Shown here: positions 34,895 to 44,581 of the stretch, piece by piece
How positions within the stretch are numbered: position 1 is the first letter of the stretch
How the letters are laid out: each line of letters starts with the position of its first letter
Source of the DNA: UBA1794 sp031552405
GTDB taxonomy: Bacteria; Bacteroidota; Bacteroidia; Bacteroidales; Bacteroidaceae
Direction: 5' to 3'
NCBI GenBank assembly: GCA_031552405.1
Contig: JAVBMN010000001.1
Coordinates: forward strand, 112,184 to 176,183
Length of the DNA stretch: 64,000 bases
Notes under the pieces: generated by a model
Databases searched by the model: none
The model's input: the letters and a program-made list of their open reading frames with translations, nothing else
Told to the model about the DNA's origin: nothing
Program-made: the position numbers and the translations under genes

Positions 34895-36151
34895 TCACAA
34901 AAGACGATCGTTTATATAGACAGGGGGTGCTGGTCGCTGTTTCCCGGCCCGGGGGATAATCTTATTCACTTCTCCTGGCAGGCCATCTGTTCCGTTCCCA
35001 TCTTCAGAATCTGAGACATATCCGCCACCGACCATTCCTCCCTGTCCCGGGAGTCCGGCTTTACCCCGAATTCCGGCTTTTCCTCCTTCTGACGGGAGTA
35101 CCGTACAGTGTACTTCGTTCTCAAATCCGGGAGGTACATTGATAAAGATATGGGAGCTGGTTCCTCCGTGCCCCCCATTACCGGCTCTTCCACCATGTCC
35201 ACCATGTCCGCCATTACCACCTTTCCCCGGGAGCAAAACTCCCCGCAGGTGTTTGGCGCCCTGCGCTCCGTTGCCACCATTGCCTCCATTGCCACCATCA
35301 CCACCATCTCCGCCGTCGCCTCCCTTCCCGGCCTGGGAAAATAGCACCAATGGGCCTTTCAGATCCCTGACAGTCAGTTCGGCGATCCGGCATATTCCTC
35401 CACAGCGTGCATTACGCCCAGCTTGGCCGGAGGCGCCAAGGGCGCCATCCTCCCCATTTCTCTCGCCTGCCTCTGCCACCCTACAAAGTACGGGCCCCAA
35501 GATCGTATGATCCAAGTAGGCAGGTATTCCATCCCTTCCGTTCCTTCCGTGCTGACCATCCTCGCCATGTTCGCCATCAAGCAGTCCATGCCGCAAGTCT
35601 ACCGAATAAGGAGTAGGTAGAATACCTATCCCGCCTTCTTCTATGATCAGTTCCTGACACAAGAGCGACAACACATTTCCCCTGACCAGAAACTGGCCAC
35701 CTTGCTCTATACGAAGTCGACCTATATTCAGAATATTATACACTTCCTTCTCCTTTTTAATGCCCCAGATTTCACCTGTTACCGTAACGTCCCAGATTTC
35801 CCCTACTCGAATGATTTTCTCCAAAATGCTTACCGATTTCATATAAACCGGGAGATAATGCCCCACAACCTCCTTGTCCGCCTCCGAGATCTCTCCACCA
35901 GCGAACAAATAGGATTCCACTCTGTCATGGAATCCAATCCCCCGATGCTGACGTAACAGCATATCCGGGGTGAAGAATGTTTCCTGCCGCATTATCCGCT
36001 GTTCCGGGGTAGCTACCGAGACTATATGCCGTCCCTCTTCCAAGTCGTGGACGGTAAAATACCTTTCCTGTTTCACTCCTTTTTCCAATGCAGCCACATC
36101 ATGTCCCAGCAACAGGGCTCTGTCAAAGAATTCTTTCCAGATATATCTCAT
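34895..36151 (-). CDS. Glycine-rich collagen-like protein 2
   Basis: A 418-residue protein without signal peptide. The N-terminal globular part (FFDRALLLGHDVAALEKGVK; AGGEISEADKEVVGHYLPVY) is followed by a beta segment (GGQFLVRGNVLSLLCQELII). Glycine-rich repeats with the GEHGEDGQHGRNG and GGDGGDGGNGGNGG patterns come next, broken by LTVRDLKGPLVLFSQAG and HIFINVPPGFENEVHCTV. Architecture and order of segments match the 379-residue protein downstream. Its start overlaps the upstream FISUMP gene stop by four bases (ATGA), indicating translational coupling. Function unknown; a fibrous or filament-tip role is one guess. Confidence 0.8.
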   Translation of the reverse strand: MRYIWKEFFDRALLLGHDVAALEKGVKQERYFTVHDLEEGRHIVSVATPEQRIMRQETFFTPDMLLRQHRGIGFHDRVESYLFAGGEISEADKEVVGHYLPVYMKSVSILEKIIRVGEIWDVTVTGEIWGIKKEKEVYNILNIGRLRIEQGGQFLVRGNVLSLLCQELIIEEGGIGILPTPYSVDLRHGLLDGEHGEDGQHGRNGRDGIPAYLDHTILGPVLCRVAEAGERNGEDGALGASGQAGRNARCGGICRIAELTVRDLKGPLVLFSQAGKGGDGGDGGDGGNGGNGGNGAQGAKHLRGVLLPGKGGNGGHGGHGGRAGNGGHGGTSSHIFINVPPGFENEVHCTVLPSEGGKAGIRGKAGLPGQGGMVGGGYVSDSEDGNGTDGLPGEVNKIIPRAGKQRPAPPVYINDRLL

Positions 36152-37941
36152 ACTATTTTCTTATCTTCTAAGTCTTTCACATACCGTACAGCTAAGCGAT
36201 AATTCTTGGGAAAGCTAAGCTTCTTCTGTACCAATACGGTCTTACTTGTGGAGCTGAACAAGATATACCCCGCTTGCGTTTCCTCCTCATCAGCTGCCCA
36301 GTAATAGGCATTAGAATCTAAATTCTGCAATTTACCGCCTGCATACATTCCATTGAGAAGGGCTCCAAATCCACTGCTTCCTCCTTTTATCAGGTGCTTG
36401 TAAGGATCTTTTTCATAGGACTTTATCAGCGATTCCCAGTCGTCACGTGTGGGCAATCGCCATCCGTCAATCCGATCTGGCGACTGGGCAGCTTCCCAAT
36501 CATATACCCTGTACGATTCTCTTCCCTCCACGGGTGTTGATCCTCGGCTGGCAGCGTACTTCAGATCTTCCGCCATCCAGGTTTTATTATCAACGGTGAT
36601 CAGCGGATAGGTTTTTGCATCTCTGGGATCAGTGAAAAAATCAGCTTTCATGATCACAGAAAATTGCCTGCTGTTAAGGAATATACCATTCTTCCCATAC
36701 GCCTGTATGGTGATCAGGTACACAGTATCCTGCAGCACTCCGTTCAGTTCAATCTCCATGCAGTCCTTCAGCAAGGGGGAATGGTAATCGGAATAATATA
36801 CAGACCAGTGCCTGACAATCGGCGAATGTATCAGCACATCCACCCTATCCACATGATAGGCTGACCATTTCAGCGCCAGCTTTACTTTCTCTTCCGGTTT
36901 ATCTACTGTTATGCAAGGAGTCTTGCTGTAGAACTGGATGATTCCACGTTCTTTAGGCGGCTCCTGTTTCTCAATATCCAACACGAACAGGGCATCGTTA
37001 TAAGCAGTCGTATCATCTTTCATAAAACCACTGAAGTGCAGAAGGATCTGGGTATGTCCAGGAGGAGTTACAGCTACTATCTTCGAGAACGAGAAGGTCA
37101 AGTTAGCCTCAGAGTGTATCCCCATCAACCCGGTATTGGCAGGTTCCGGTTCCAACACCCATTTTGGACAAGGATCACTCGAGATGGAAGGCTGTTTGGC
37201 TTTCCATGAATATCCGGAAGGGTGATTGGATATGGAAGCCTTAATTTTCCAGGCATAAGCTTCGCTTGAGCCTTCATCCGAAGGAGTGATGCATCCTGTT
37301 GTGTTGCCATACACAAATGTCGCCTCAATGTGGGGCGCTATCTTTTTCGTCCCCGTATAGAGAGGCTTCTCACCTATATTTTTCAGGTTCAGAGATAACT
37401 CATTCTCCAGTATATCCAAGCTACTGTTTTTTGATAAGAAGGGCGATACATACACCACCCCACCACTATCCAATGAGAGCTGCAACACATCTTTCAGGTT
37501 GGCATTTCCTTTCTGCGGAGGGTTGGAAATAACGATCGGCGCAAATAACTGTAAAGGCAGCCTGGGAACAAAGTTGACAGGGACAACCTGTACGTTCCCA
37601 GTTACTGGTTGCACATTTGTCACCAATTGACTGAGGATAAATATAAGCTCTGTGTCAGACTCCCATGCAGCTTCTTCTGCACCTGCATAGGTTAGTTTCA
37701 TGGTTTTGCCGTTTACGGCAGTCGTCCAGCCTTCGGCAACCAGCTGGATGTTCTTAATCTCTTCGGCAGTGATATCGGGAATAGAGAATTGCAAGGAGGA
37801 TTTTCCCCGTTGCATCATAATCCTGCTTCCGGTTTCGTTTTTGAGGGTAAGCAGAAGCTCACAGGATGTGTTCCGGTAAATAACCGGAAGATTTTCCAGC
37901 CTGTTGAGTACCGTGAATGTGATAGAATTACTGTTGCTCAT
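36148..37941 (-). CDS. FISUMP-domain protein without signal peptide
   Basis: A 597-residue protein. Residues 1 to about 430 are beta-rich and unassigned (FTVLNRLENLPVIYRNTS; IPDITAEEIKNIQLVAEGW). From about 440 comes a FISUMP (Fibrobacter succinogenes major paralogous) domain: YPLITVDNKTWMAEDLKY, then IDGWRLPTRDDWESLIKSY, and a final NYRLAVRYVKD. FISUMP domains normally sit in exported lipoproteins of Bacteroidetes, and related folds bind ligands in a C-type-lectin-like scaffold. Here no signal peptide or lipobox is visible. It lies in the DUF6603 operon, 22 bases after the 1391-residue gene, and overlaps the next gene by four bases. Confidence 0.85.
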   Translation of the reverse strand: MSNSNSITFTVLNRLENLPVIYRNTSCELLLTLKNETGSRIMMQRGKSSLQFSIPDITAEEIKNIQLVAEGWTTAVNGKTMKLTYAGAEEAAWESDTELIFILSQLVTNVQPVTGNVQVVPVNFVPRLPLQLFAPIVISNPPQKGNANLKDVLQLSLDSGGVVYVSPFLSKNSSLDILENELSLNLKNIGEKPLYTGTKKIAPHIEATFVYGNTTGCITPSDEGSSEAYAWKIKASISNHPSGYSWKAKQPSISSDPCPKWVLEPEPANTGLMGIHSEANLTFSFSKIVAVTPPGHTQILLHFSGFMKDDTTAYNDALFVLDIEKQEPPKERGIIQFYSKTPCITVDKPEEKVKLALKWSAYHVDRVDVLIHSPIVRHWSVYYSDYHSPLLKDCMEIELNGVLQDTVYLITIQAYGKNGIFLNSRQFSVIMKADFFTDPRDAKTYPLITVDNKTWMAEDLKYAASRGSTPVEGRESYRVYDWEAAQSPDRIDGWRLPTRDDWESLIKSYEKDPYKHLIKGGSSGFGALLNGMYAGGKLQNLDSNAYYWAADEEETQAGYILFSSTSKTVLVQKKLSFPKNYRLAVRYVKDLEDKKIV

Positions 37942-37963
37942 GACTTTTATATTTCATTTATTG

Positions 37964-40900
37964 TCAAACTGGTGATTTGCTTTCCGGAGACAATCGGAGC
38001 CAGCCTTCTTCCAAGGTCTGGGGGGAATAGCCCCAAGAGATATCCTCTGGCGAAGAGGTGGCATCCAATGCGATTTCTTCGGGCTGATGCTGACTAACCC
38101 ACGACCAGGCATATCCCTTCTGTTCAGGGAGTTGTATGGAAAACTTCAGCTTCTGTTGCATCAGCGGATTAGTAAAAAAGGTCATCTGCAACCGTCCGAC
38201 TTCCTCTGCAAAATTCCGGGATGGAAACTCCAATGATGCTACCGGAAGCAATCCGGTAAGGGCGTGCACCCCAGCATGCGGATCTACCAGCAAAGTCAAT
38301 GTTTGCCGTGGGGCATTGAGGCGTAGCAGGAGATTAGTATCTGCAGGATGCACCACCCCATGCCCTGCACCGGCAGCAGGCGCATAGAAGTCGCCCAATG
38401 CATACGGATCATGGGGATCGGCAGTTTCCCGAAGATAGCCTATCAGGCCATCGTCCATGTCATACCTATCACCCAAGCGTACAGGAATATCAATATAGGG
38501 CAAGCCGGCATCTCCGTACTTCATCCTCTCGGCATAGGCGAAGCGCTCGCTCTCCACATCTGTCGGCCAGGGGTCTTGTCTGTTCATGCCCAGCTGGTTC
38601 AGCGGACAGGAAGCCCCATACGTCTCCATACCCAAAGCCACACGGGCAATGACCAACGGGCGTCCGGTGAACACCGCCAGCGATCCGTCGTCCGGATTCT
38701 TTTCAGGGCTGACAAATTCCTCGGAGTCCAGTATGGCTTGCATCAGATCCCTCAGAAAATGCCCGGTCTCGCCGCTTTTCCGTTTCACATACCACATGAA
38801 ATGCGCCAACCAGGGGTTGACCAGAGGATGTTGGGGGGTACCGATATCCACCGTTAAAGAGTCGGAAGGATTCTCCCGGTTCCCTGCTTTCGAACGATAC
38901 CTGAGTACATGATGCTCTATGCCGAATGCCCCCACAGCACTCCCATTGCTGTCATAAAAAAACAAGGAATTATCTAAGTGATTGGGCAATACCCAGCCGC
39001 AAACAGGCGTTGTAAGCGGCTGTGCATCCAGCCACTGAAAATGCAGGCGCGAAGGCATCAGCAAACGAGGGGGCAGGTATGCCTTTCCGGCGTGTTGTTC
39101 ATCGCCGGGTACGGGCAACAAGAAAGCAGAGGGCAGCAACTGAAACGAATTGTCTGCATTTCGTTCCGGGGTAGACAAAAGCATCCGCTGTCCAAACACA
39201 TCTACAACCTCCAGTGCATTCATTGAGAGGAAACCGCTTCGCAACGGACAAAATCCTGTCTGAGCCAATGGTCCCACAGAGACAGGGGCTTCCTGGTTAA
39301 AGCCAGCGGCATACCAGGTATCCCCCTGTTCTTCGGCCTCCAAGAGCCCTTCCCGGATATATTGATTGGTAAGGACGTCCATCTCCCGGGTCAGATTAAC
39401 CAACGGCATGGAAGGAACAGGGTTTCGCTGAAGAGCATTTGCACTAAATCCACTCAAGGTCAGAGATATGATTTTCCGCTCTTTCAGTCCTTTGACTTTT
39501 AACTGCGCATCCTCCCTACTCTGGTCATCAGCCATGAAAGCTGCCTGTTTCTCGATGCTACCGGCAAGGCTTTGTATGGTTTTTTTCATCAACAGGCTGA
39601 AACCCGTATACGTTATGCTATAACCTTCACTAAATGGTGCACCGGCAGCATAGGTATAATCAGTTCCTTCTGTATTGAAAGAGAAATGCCCGGTAATATT
39701 TTCCCGGCTATAGTTCTGACGACCCTCGTCACGCTTGACCGGTTCCAGTTTTGCTTCCCAAGTGATGGCAAGAGGCAGGAAGGGATCATGGCGGTTCTCA
39801 TCCAAATCAGGCATATGCTCCTGCACGCTCCACCCCAAAAAACACATGACCCACCCTCGGTGTCTGCTATTGGTGAAAGTGACGGTCAGCCCAGGCAAGA
39901 CTGTTGTTTTCCTGGTAGGATTGGGTGCAGGCTTATAAGCTTCTTCCCGGATAGCCCGGAACAAACCGGAGTTGAAACCGGACGCACCTATACTACTGCC
40001 TCCACCTAATACATCCATTAAGCTACTGCGGAAGGATTCTTCATCCTCCATCGCCGGGTTACCCGCTCCTCCTTTATTTTTAAGGGCAGTTACCACTCCA
40101 CCAGACAAAGAGGGAATCAGCAGCCAAGCTTCAGCCGCCAACTGTTGCATATCCCAGTTAGCCGGAAACCTATCTTCAACAACAGGTATACCGGAGATTT
40201 CCCGGGCCTCAACTACCCCCCTGAATTTCCCGTAGGAAAACTCTAAACGATCCTGAACCTCTGTCGATACACGAACAGGAAGAACACCTATGTCGCCATT
40301 TCTCAACCGGCAGCGAAGGCTATCCACTTCGATAGTCAGCACCGGATCAGTGGGTAGCCAGTAGACGGAAGCAGGAATAGCTAATAGCTCCCATTCGGGA
40401 TGGAATTCCAATTCTTCCCTACATTTCTCGAAGCATCTCCACACGCCATATGCTTTAGAAGAAGGGCTTCCCTCCGGCCTCTGCACAGAATAGATGACAC
40501 CATTCTCTTCCTTACCGGCATAGGACAGTCTGCCTGCTTCCTCGCCACGGTGAAGGATGTGTTCAAAGGAAGATTCCAGAAAAAAGCTGAGCTCCGTCAA
40601 CGTCACTGGATAATTTTGCCCGCCATCTACATACATCTTTATATACCTGTACCAGTCCATGAAGAACTGCTTTCGTTCTATTTCCAGTGCTTCCCTGTCT
40701 GTATCGTATTCTTTTTGAGCCTTATTCAAGGCTTCCAAGCATCGATAAAGCGGTAAAGGTAAGGGCAGATCTTTAGCCGCTTTCTGCGTATTTTCCGCCT
40801 TTTTCTGCATGGCCCACCCGAGTCCCCCTTGCTCAGAAGCGAAGCTATCAGCATGCAGCCCTTTTTCCAGCCGGGAGAGCAGGTTACTCCCCCTATCCAC

Positions 40901-42139
40901 CTCCTCTATCCGTCCGGATTGAAGCATATTCAGCAGGTACTCATACTGGTTTTGAAGTACGCTGTCCATCTGTTCGGTAGCGATATCCGCGCTCAGTAGA
41001 GCGGCCAAAGCCTCCACAGAAGTATTGCCCACTGAGAGTCGGATACTAGGGTCTTCCCAGACGGAAAGCCCCATGTTTCCGTCCGGATTTCCCAGAAAAT
41101 TCCGAGCTCCGGGGTAGATGATCATGTCCCATACAATTTCCTGAACGATGCCGTTACACAGCGTCTTTTCGGGAAGTTCCACCGTTTTCAGATGTTGCCG
41201 AGTATCCAGTTCGTAAGACAAAGAAGAAGTCTGGAACTGCCACCCCCAGTTCTCTAATGCGTATTCGGCAAAGAAATCCAGCGGAGTTTTCGCAATGGTT
41301 TCTCCCCGCAAATGACAGTTGTCTACATATTGTTCATAAGAGCAACGAATCTTTTCCCCTAAACCATCGCACGGATCAACGCCTTCTATCCAACCCATTA
41401 CCTGATAGCTAACTTTGAATTGAACTGGTTTATTCTGACGAATGGCTTCGCATATTTCAGTCTCATCAGCGAACCGGTCATGGAAACCAAATACACTGCA
41501 ACAGTCCGGATAGTATGAGGAAAAGGCAGGCCCCAAGAATCCTAAGGCATGCAGATAATACGGATTCCCTTCGGCATCAGTAAAGTCTTTCAGGTATTGG
41601 TCGCCCGGCAGGCTCAGTGCCCATTCGGCCCCTTCCACCACCCGTCCCATGTAACGGAAAGGCTGCTCGTCCGGGGCAATATGTACTGGTAACGGAACAG
41701 GTACAGAAACCCGGATAAAACCGTCTTTATCCCTTGGCTGAGACACTGAAATATAATCACTTTCCACTACCCAGGAATGGTGTGTAGGTGATAACCATTG
41801 CTTCCGACTGGCATCGTACTTGCAGAGATACCGAGTTATCAGCCAGCGATTAGGCGCTTGCGGAAACTGGATGTTCCCCGTTTCTGTCTGTACGCCTTTC
41901 TTGAAATAGTCGGGCAACTCCCAGTGCAGATGAATCCCCTCCTGGAGAGATACTTGTGTAGAATCATTGCTCTCTAAAGGCTGCAGAAGGGCATCTCCGG
42001 TGCTACTTCCCCTGCTTTCCCCGGTATATGGAAGAGTATCAAACCGTGCCATCCGTCCTTTAAACTGGGTGGTTATCTTGTGAGCGTCGTTAGCGCTAAC
42101 CCTCAACGCGGCGATATGTATAGGAATAATCGCTTTCAT
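37964..42139 (-). CDS. Giant uncharacterised protein, 1391 residues
   Basis: Soluble-looking protein with no signal peptide or membrane helix. It carries distinct islands of apparently conserved sequence. Near residue 70 is EGIHLHWELPDYFKKG, then PNRWLITRYL. Around 215 is CCSVFGFHDRF followed by VSYQVMGWIEG. Near the C-terminus are GRPLVIARVALGMETYG and DIPVRLGDRYDMDDGLIGYL. A charged coiled-coil-like section lies near 480-520. From memory, large proteins with these same islands occur as unnamed proteins in other bacterial phyla; I cannot verify this. The stop overlaps nothing, but its start overlaps the upstream gene by four bases. No function assigned; a scaffold or secreted-structure component is a guess. 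Confidence 0.75.
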   Translation of the reverse strand: MKAIIPIHIAALRVSANDAHKITTQFKGRMARFDTLPYTGESRGSSTGDALLQPLESNDSTQVSLQEGIHLHWELPDYFKKGVQTETGNIQFPQAPNRWLITRYLCKYDASRKQWLSPTHHSWVVESDYISVSQPRDKDGFIRVSVPVPLPVHIAPDEQPFRYMGRVVEGAEWALSLPGDQYLKDFTDAEGNPYYLHALGFLGPAFSSYYPDCCSVFGFHDRFADETEICEAIRQNKPVQFKVSYQVMGWIEGVDPCDGLGEKIRCSYEQYVDNCHLRGETIAKTPLDFFAEYALENWGWQFQTSSLSYELDTRQHLKTVELPEKTLCNGIVQEIVWDMIIYPGARNFLGNPDGNMGLSVWEDPSIRLSVGNTSVEALAALLSADIATEQMDSVLQNQYEYLLNMLQSGRIEEVDRGSNLLSRLEKGLHADSFASEQGGLGWAMQKKAENTQKAAKDLPLPLPLYRCLEALNKAQKEYDTDREALEIERKQFFMDWYRYIKMYVDGGQNYPVTLTELSFFLESSFEHILHRGEEAGRLSYAGKEENGVIYSVQRPEGSPSSKAYGVWRCFEKCREELEFHPEWELLAIPASVYWLPTDPVLTIEVDSLRCRLRNGDIGVLPVRVSTEVQDRLEFSYGKFRGVVEAREISGIPVVEDRFPANWDMQQLAAEAWLLIPSLSGGVVTALKNKGGAGNPAMEDEESFRSSLMDVLGGGSSIGASGFNSGLFRAIREEAYKPAPNPTRKTTVLPGLTVTFTNSRHRGWVMCFLGWSVQEHMPDLDENRHDPFLPLAITWEAKLEPVKRDEGRQNYSRENITGHFSFNTEGTDYTYAAGAPFSEGYSITYTGFSLLMKKTIQSLAGSIEKQAAFMADDQSREDAQLKVKGLKERKIISLTLSGFSANALQRNPVPSMPLVNLTREMDVLTNQYIREGLLEAEEQGDTWYAAGFNQEAPVSVGPLAQTGFCPLRSGFLSMNALEVVDVFGQRMLLSTPERNADNSFQLLPSAFLLPVPGDEQHAGKAYLPPRLLMPSRLHFQWLDAQPLTTPVCGWVLPNHLDNSLFFYDSNGSAVGAFGIEHHVLRYRSKAGNRENPSDSLTVDIGTPQHPLVNPWLAHFMWYVKRKSGETGHFLRDLMQAILDSEEFVSPEKNPDDGSLAVFTGRPLVIARVALGMETYGASCPLNQLGMNRQDPWPTDVESERFAYAERMKYGDAGLPYIDIPVRLGDRYDMDDGLIGYLRETADPHDPYALGDFYAPAAGAGHGVVHPADTNLLLRLNAPRQTLTLLVDPHAGVHALTGLLPVASLEFPSRNFAEEVGRLQMTFFTNPLMQQKLKFSIQLPEQKGYAWSWVSQHQPEEIALDATSSPEDISWGYSPQTLEEGWLRLSPESKSPV

Positions 42140-43062
42140 AGCTTACCTTTTTCATTATAGAAACTCACCATACCTACTCCCTCAATCATCTCGAAACCCA
42201 TCTCCGAGGCGTCGATAGTATGGTCCCTACTTGTTTTTTCTCCTATCAACTGCGCCAAGCCGGCCATGTTAATGGTCCTTTCTCCTTCGCCTTTCCGAAA
42301 AATGGTTTCCGTCTTCAACTCTATTTCTACCGGGTGCTCCAGATCCATCGTTACAGAATGATCGCCCAGTACACCTTCTTTTGTAAACGGATATACTTTT
42401 TTCATACCGGAGGAATGGGTATATCTGTCTATTCCATAATGAAGTGCTTCGGGCGCCTCGTGAATATCCACTCGGTAGGCATCTCCCTCAATAAGGCAAA
42501 GCAATACATCGGCTGCCGGAGTGAGTCGTTCCATACGAAGGATGTTCAACTTATTACCCGGGTCTTCTCCTGCGGGAACGCCCCCTTTTGGATACACGTT
42601 TACCCCTAAACCGGGGTAGTCATCCACGACGGAAGAGCGCAATAGGAAACCAGAAACAACCGACATCTCCATCTCCTGTGTTGCCAATCCTAAATAAGCC
42701 GACCTCACCGTCAATGCTTTCTGCGTAGATGTATCACTCATCAAGGGAATGGAGGCAGCATCCATCCGAAAACTGCGGGTATTCCTTTCGAGATCCACAC
42801 TACGACCTATGCTGAAAGCGCCATCTAACAGGGCTCTGATCCAGTTGGGATCCACGTAAAAAAAACGGATGGATTCCGGTGGCAGCATGTGCTCGTCAGG
42901 GACCAAATAGTTCAAGGGCACACCATACAGCAGCTTGAGCCGACCCAACCAGGTGGATACTTCTATTGGGAAATCCTGGTAGTTCTCAATCCTTCGCTGG
43001 AGATTGTCATGGCTTTCAAAGAAGTCAGAAAGCCTTTCATGATATTTGTTTTGTAAAAGCAT
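42136..43062 (-). CDS. Uncharacterised protein of the DUF6603 operon, 308 residues
   Basis: Soluble protein without signal peptide. Recognisable islands are WLGRLKLLYGVPLNYLVPDE (residues about 38-57), LPPESIRFFYVDPNWIRALL and DGAFSIGRSVD. Near the middle are RSAYLGLATQEMEMSVVSGF and VDDYPGLGVNVYPKG, then ILRMERLTPAADVLLCLIEG. The regularity of these motifs suggests a real conserved family, but I know no functional name for it. It overlaps the 1391-residue gene by four bases and starts 6 bases after the stop of the 499-residue gene, so all are co-translated. A structural or assembly role together with its neighbours is inference only. Confidence 0.75.
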   Translation of the reverse strand: MLLQNKYHERLSDFFESHDNLQRRIENYQDFPIEVSTWLGRLKLLYGVPLNYLVPDEHMLPPESIRFFYVDPNWIRALLDGAFSIGRSVDLERNTRSFRMDAASIPLMSDTSTQKALTVRSAYLGLATQEMEMSVVSGFLLRSSVVDDYPGLGVNVYPKGGVPAGEDPGNKLNILRMERLTPAADVLLCLIEGDAYRVDIHEAPEALHYGIDRYTHSSGMKKVYPFTKEGVLGDHSVTMDLEHPVEIELKTETIFRKGEGERTINMAGLAQLIGEKTSRDHTIDASEMGFEMIEGVGMVSFYNEKGKL

Positions 43063-43068
43063 GACGCT

Positions 43069-44568
43069 CTATTTTTTTGTTTTGAGTGAGGCGATAGTTC
43101 GTTCGATAAAGCTTCCATTTTCATTCGAGGGGTTGTGGGTTCGTTCCCCGGAAACCTGATCGAATACCTGAGTGAACAAACTAGTCAAATGAACGCGTTC
43201 TTCGTCGTTCTGCACTCTGTGAAAAAGCTGTTTCTTCCAGTTGTACAGCCTGCTGGAAAACGACTTGTCCTGCAGAGCCATGTGTCTGCCCAACGTCCAG
43301 GCAGCGGCATAGGAAACATCAAACATACCGGTCGTGGGATCATATATCGTGCCCTGGTCCGCCGAAACCAATGGCAGAAGTATACGGTCTTCCGTCTGGG
43401 AATAAGGACAAAGTGGCGAACGATACCAAGATACGGTTTTCTCACCCTGCCAGGTGCCCTCCTTTTCTTTCCCCGACCGCAGGTGATGCTTAAGAGGAAC
43501 ATATCCCATGCGGATGGCATCTTTCACCAACGGGACACCTTTCTCAGGAACAGGCAGTCGTAAGGAGGTAATCAGATTGAGCGAATCATTTACAATGCCT
43601 TGGACGTTTTCAGCACCATTGAGCTGTTTCATACGATTTGTAAAAGCAGCATTGTCGCCGGTGGAATAGAACGTCCATGATTTCAGGACAGCTAACCGGA
43701 CCATTTTCTTCGGATCAAGCGAGAATCCGGAAGAAGGAAGGAAATCTTCCATGCTTTCCAGCGACACTAAATAAGCCTCTGTTTTCCGGTTGCTTCCAGG
43801 AATCCGGTTTCCGAAGACGATAGAGAAGCTACCTTCCGACTCGCCAATATCTGAGATACCGGGTATGGTGGGCTTATTCACCAAGCTCACTTTTCGGATA
43901 TGGGCCATGTACTTCAGGTCTTCAACCGATGGGGCGATATTCTGGAACAAAGGAACGGGGATATCTAATGTTTCGATACGATCAGTGAGTTGCTGTCCCG
44001 GATCTAAAAAATCTTCGGGTAACCGACTTGTCCCCTTCGTATGGTGGAAATAAGAATAGTGGCTGTCTGATGAAGCCGGAAAAAGATCATTTACTGTCTG
44101 CACCCGGGGTTCCAGCGTAAAGTCCGGATATTTCTCAGCGTATGCGGTCCGGTCCACTTCGTCTAACAACAGAATGGTAAGCCAGGTGGGCACATCTTTA
44201 TCCGTTTGACCATTTTCCAGAAGCAATTGATCCCTGCCCTTATCGTTCAAGGGAGAACGTGTCCAGGGCAGAGATGTCTTAGTGAACACCACTGAGGGTA
44301 GTATGGCATCGTACCGGCCGGATGCATTCACGGCAGGAAACACGGAATAGACGGTTGAGGTCGGATTGGAAAAGCTAAACCTGTCGCCCAAGACTGCCAG
44401 ATCGTACTCGGTCGATAAAGAAGCGTCAGCCACTTCCTTTCCATTGCTTTGCACGGCTTGCGACACCTTCAGCCGGTATCTTCCATCTTTCAGACCGGGC
44501 AAGTCGTGTTGGATAAATGACACCAACTTCTCTACCCGGAGCTGATCGTTTTTATTTGTAAACAACAT
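43069..44568 (-). CDS. Uncharacterised protein of the DUF6603 operon, 499 residues
   Basis: Soluble protein without signal peptide. The N-terminal part (LKDGRYRLKVSQAVQS) is followed by FSFSNPTSTVYSVFPAVNAS and VVFTKTSLPWTRSP, then VPTWLTILLLDEVD. Around residue 215 is LKYMAHIRKVSLVNKP, followed by GSFSIVFGNRIPG. The C-terminal part contains the paired FDVSYAAAWTLGRHMALQD and SSRLYNWKKQLFHRV. These segments look like a beta-sandwich N-terminus and a helical C-terminus. No enzyme motif is apparent. It is 13 bases downstream of the DUF6603 gene and 6 bases upstream of the 308-residue gene. Confidence 0.75.
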   Translation of the reverse strand: MLFTNKNDQLRVEKLVSFIQHDLPGLKDGRYRLKVSQAVQSNGKEVADASLSTEYDLAVLGDRFSFSNPTSTVYSVFPAVNASGRYDAILPSVVFTKTSLPWTRSPLNDKGRDQLLLENGQTDKDVPTWLTILLLDEVDRTAYAEKYPDFTLEPRVQTVNDLFPASSDSHYSYFHHTKGTSRLPEDFLDPGQQLTDRIETLDIPVPLFQNIAPSVEDLKYMAHIRKVSLVNKPTIPGISDIGESEGSFSIVFGNRIPGSNRKTEAYLVSLESMEDFLPSSGFSLDPKKMVRLAVLKSWTFYSTGDNAAFTNRMKQLNGAENVQGIVNDSLNLITSLRLPVPEKGVPLVKDAIRMGYVPLKHHLRSGKEKEGTWQGEKTVSWYRSPLCPYSQTEDRILLPLVSADQGTIYDPTTGMFDVSYAAAWTLGRHMALQDKSFSSRLYNWKKQLFHRVQNDEERVHLTSLFTQVFDQVSGERTHNPSNENGSFIERTIASLKTKK

Positions 44569-44581
44569 ATATCATTCTTTA

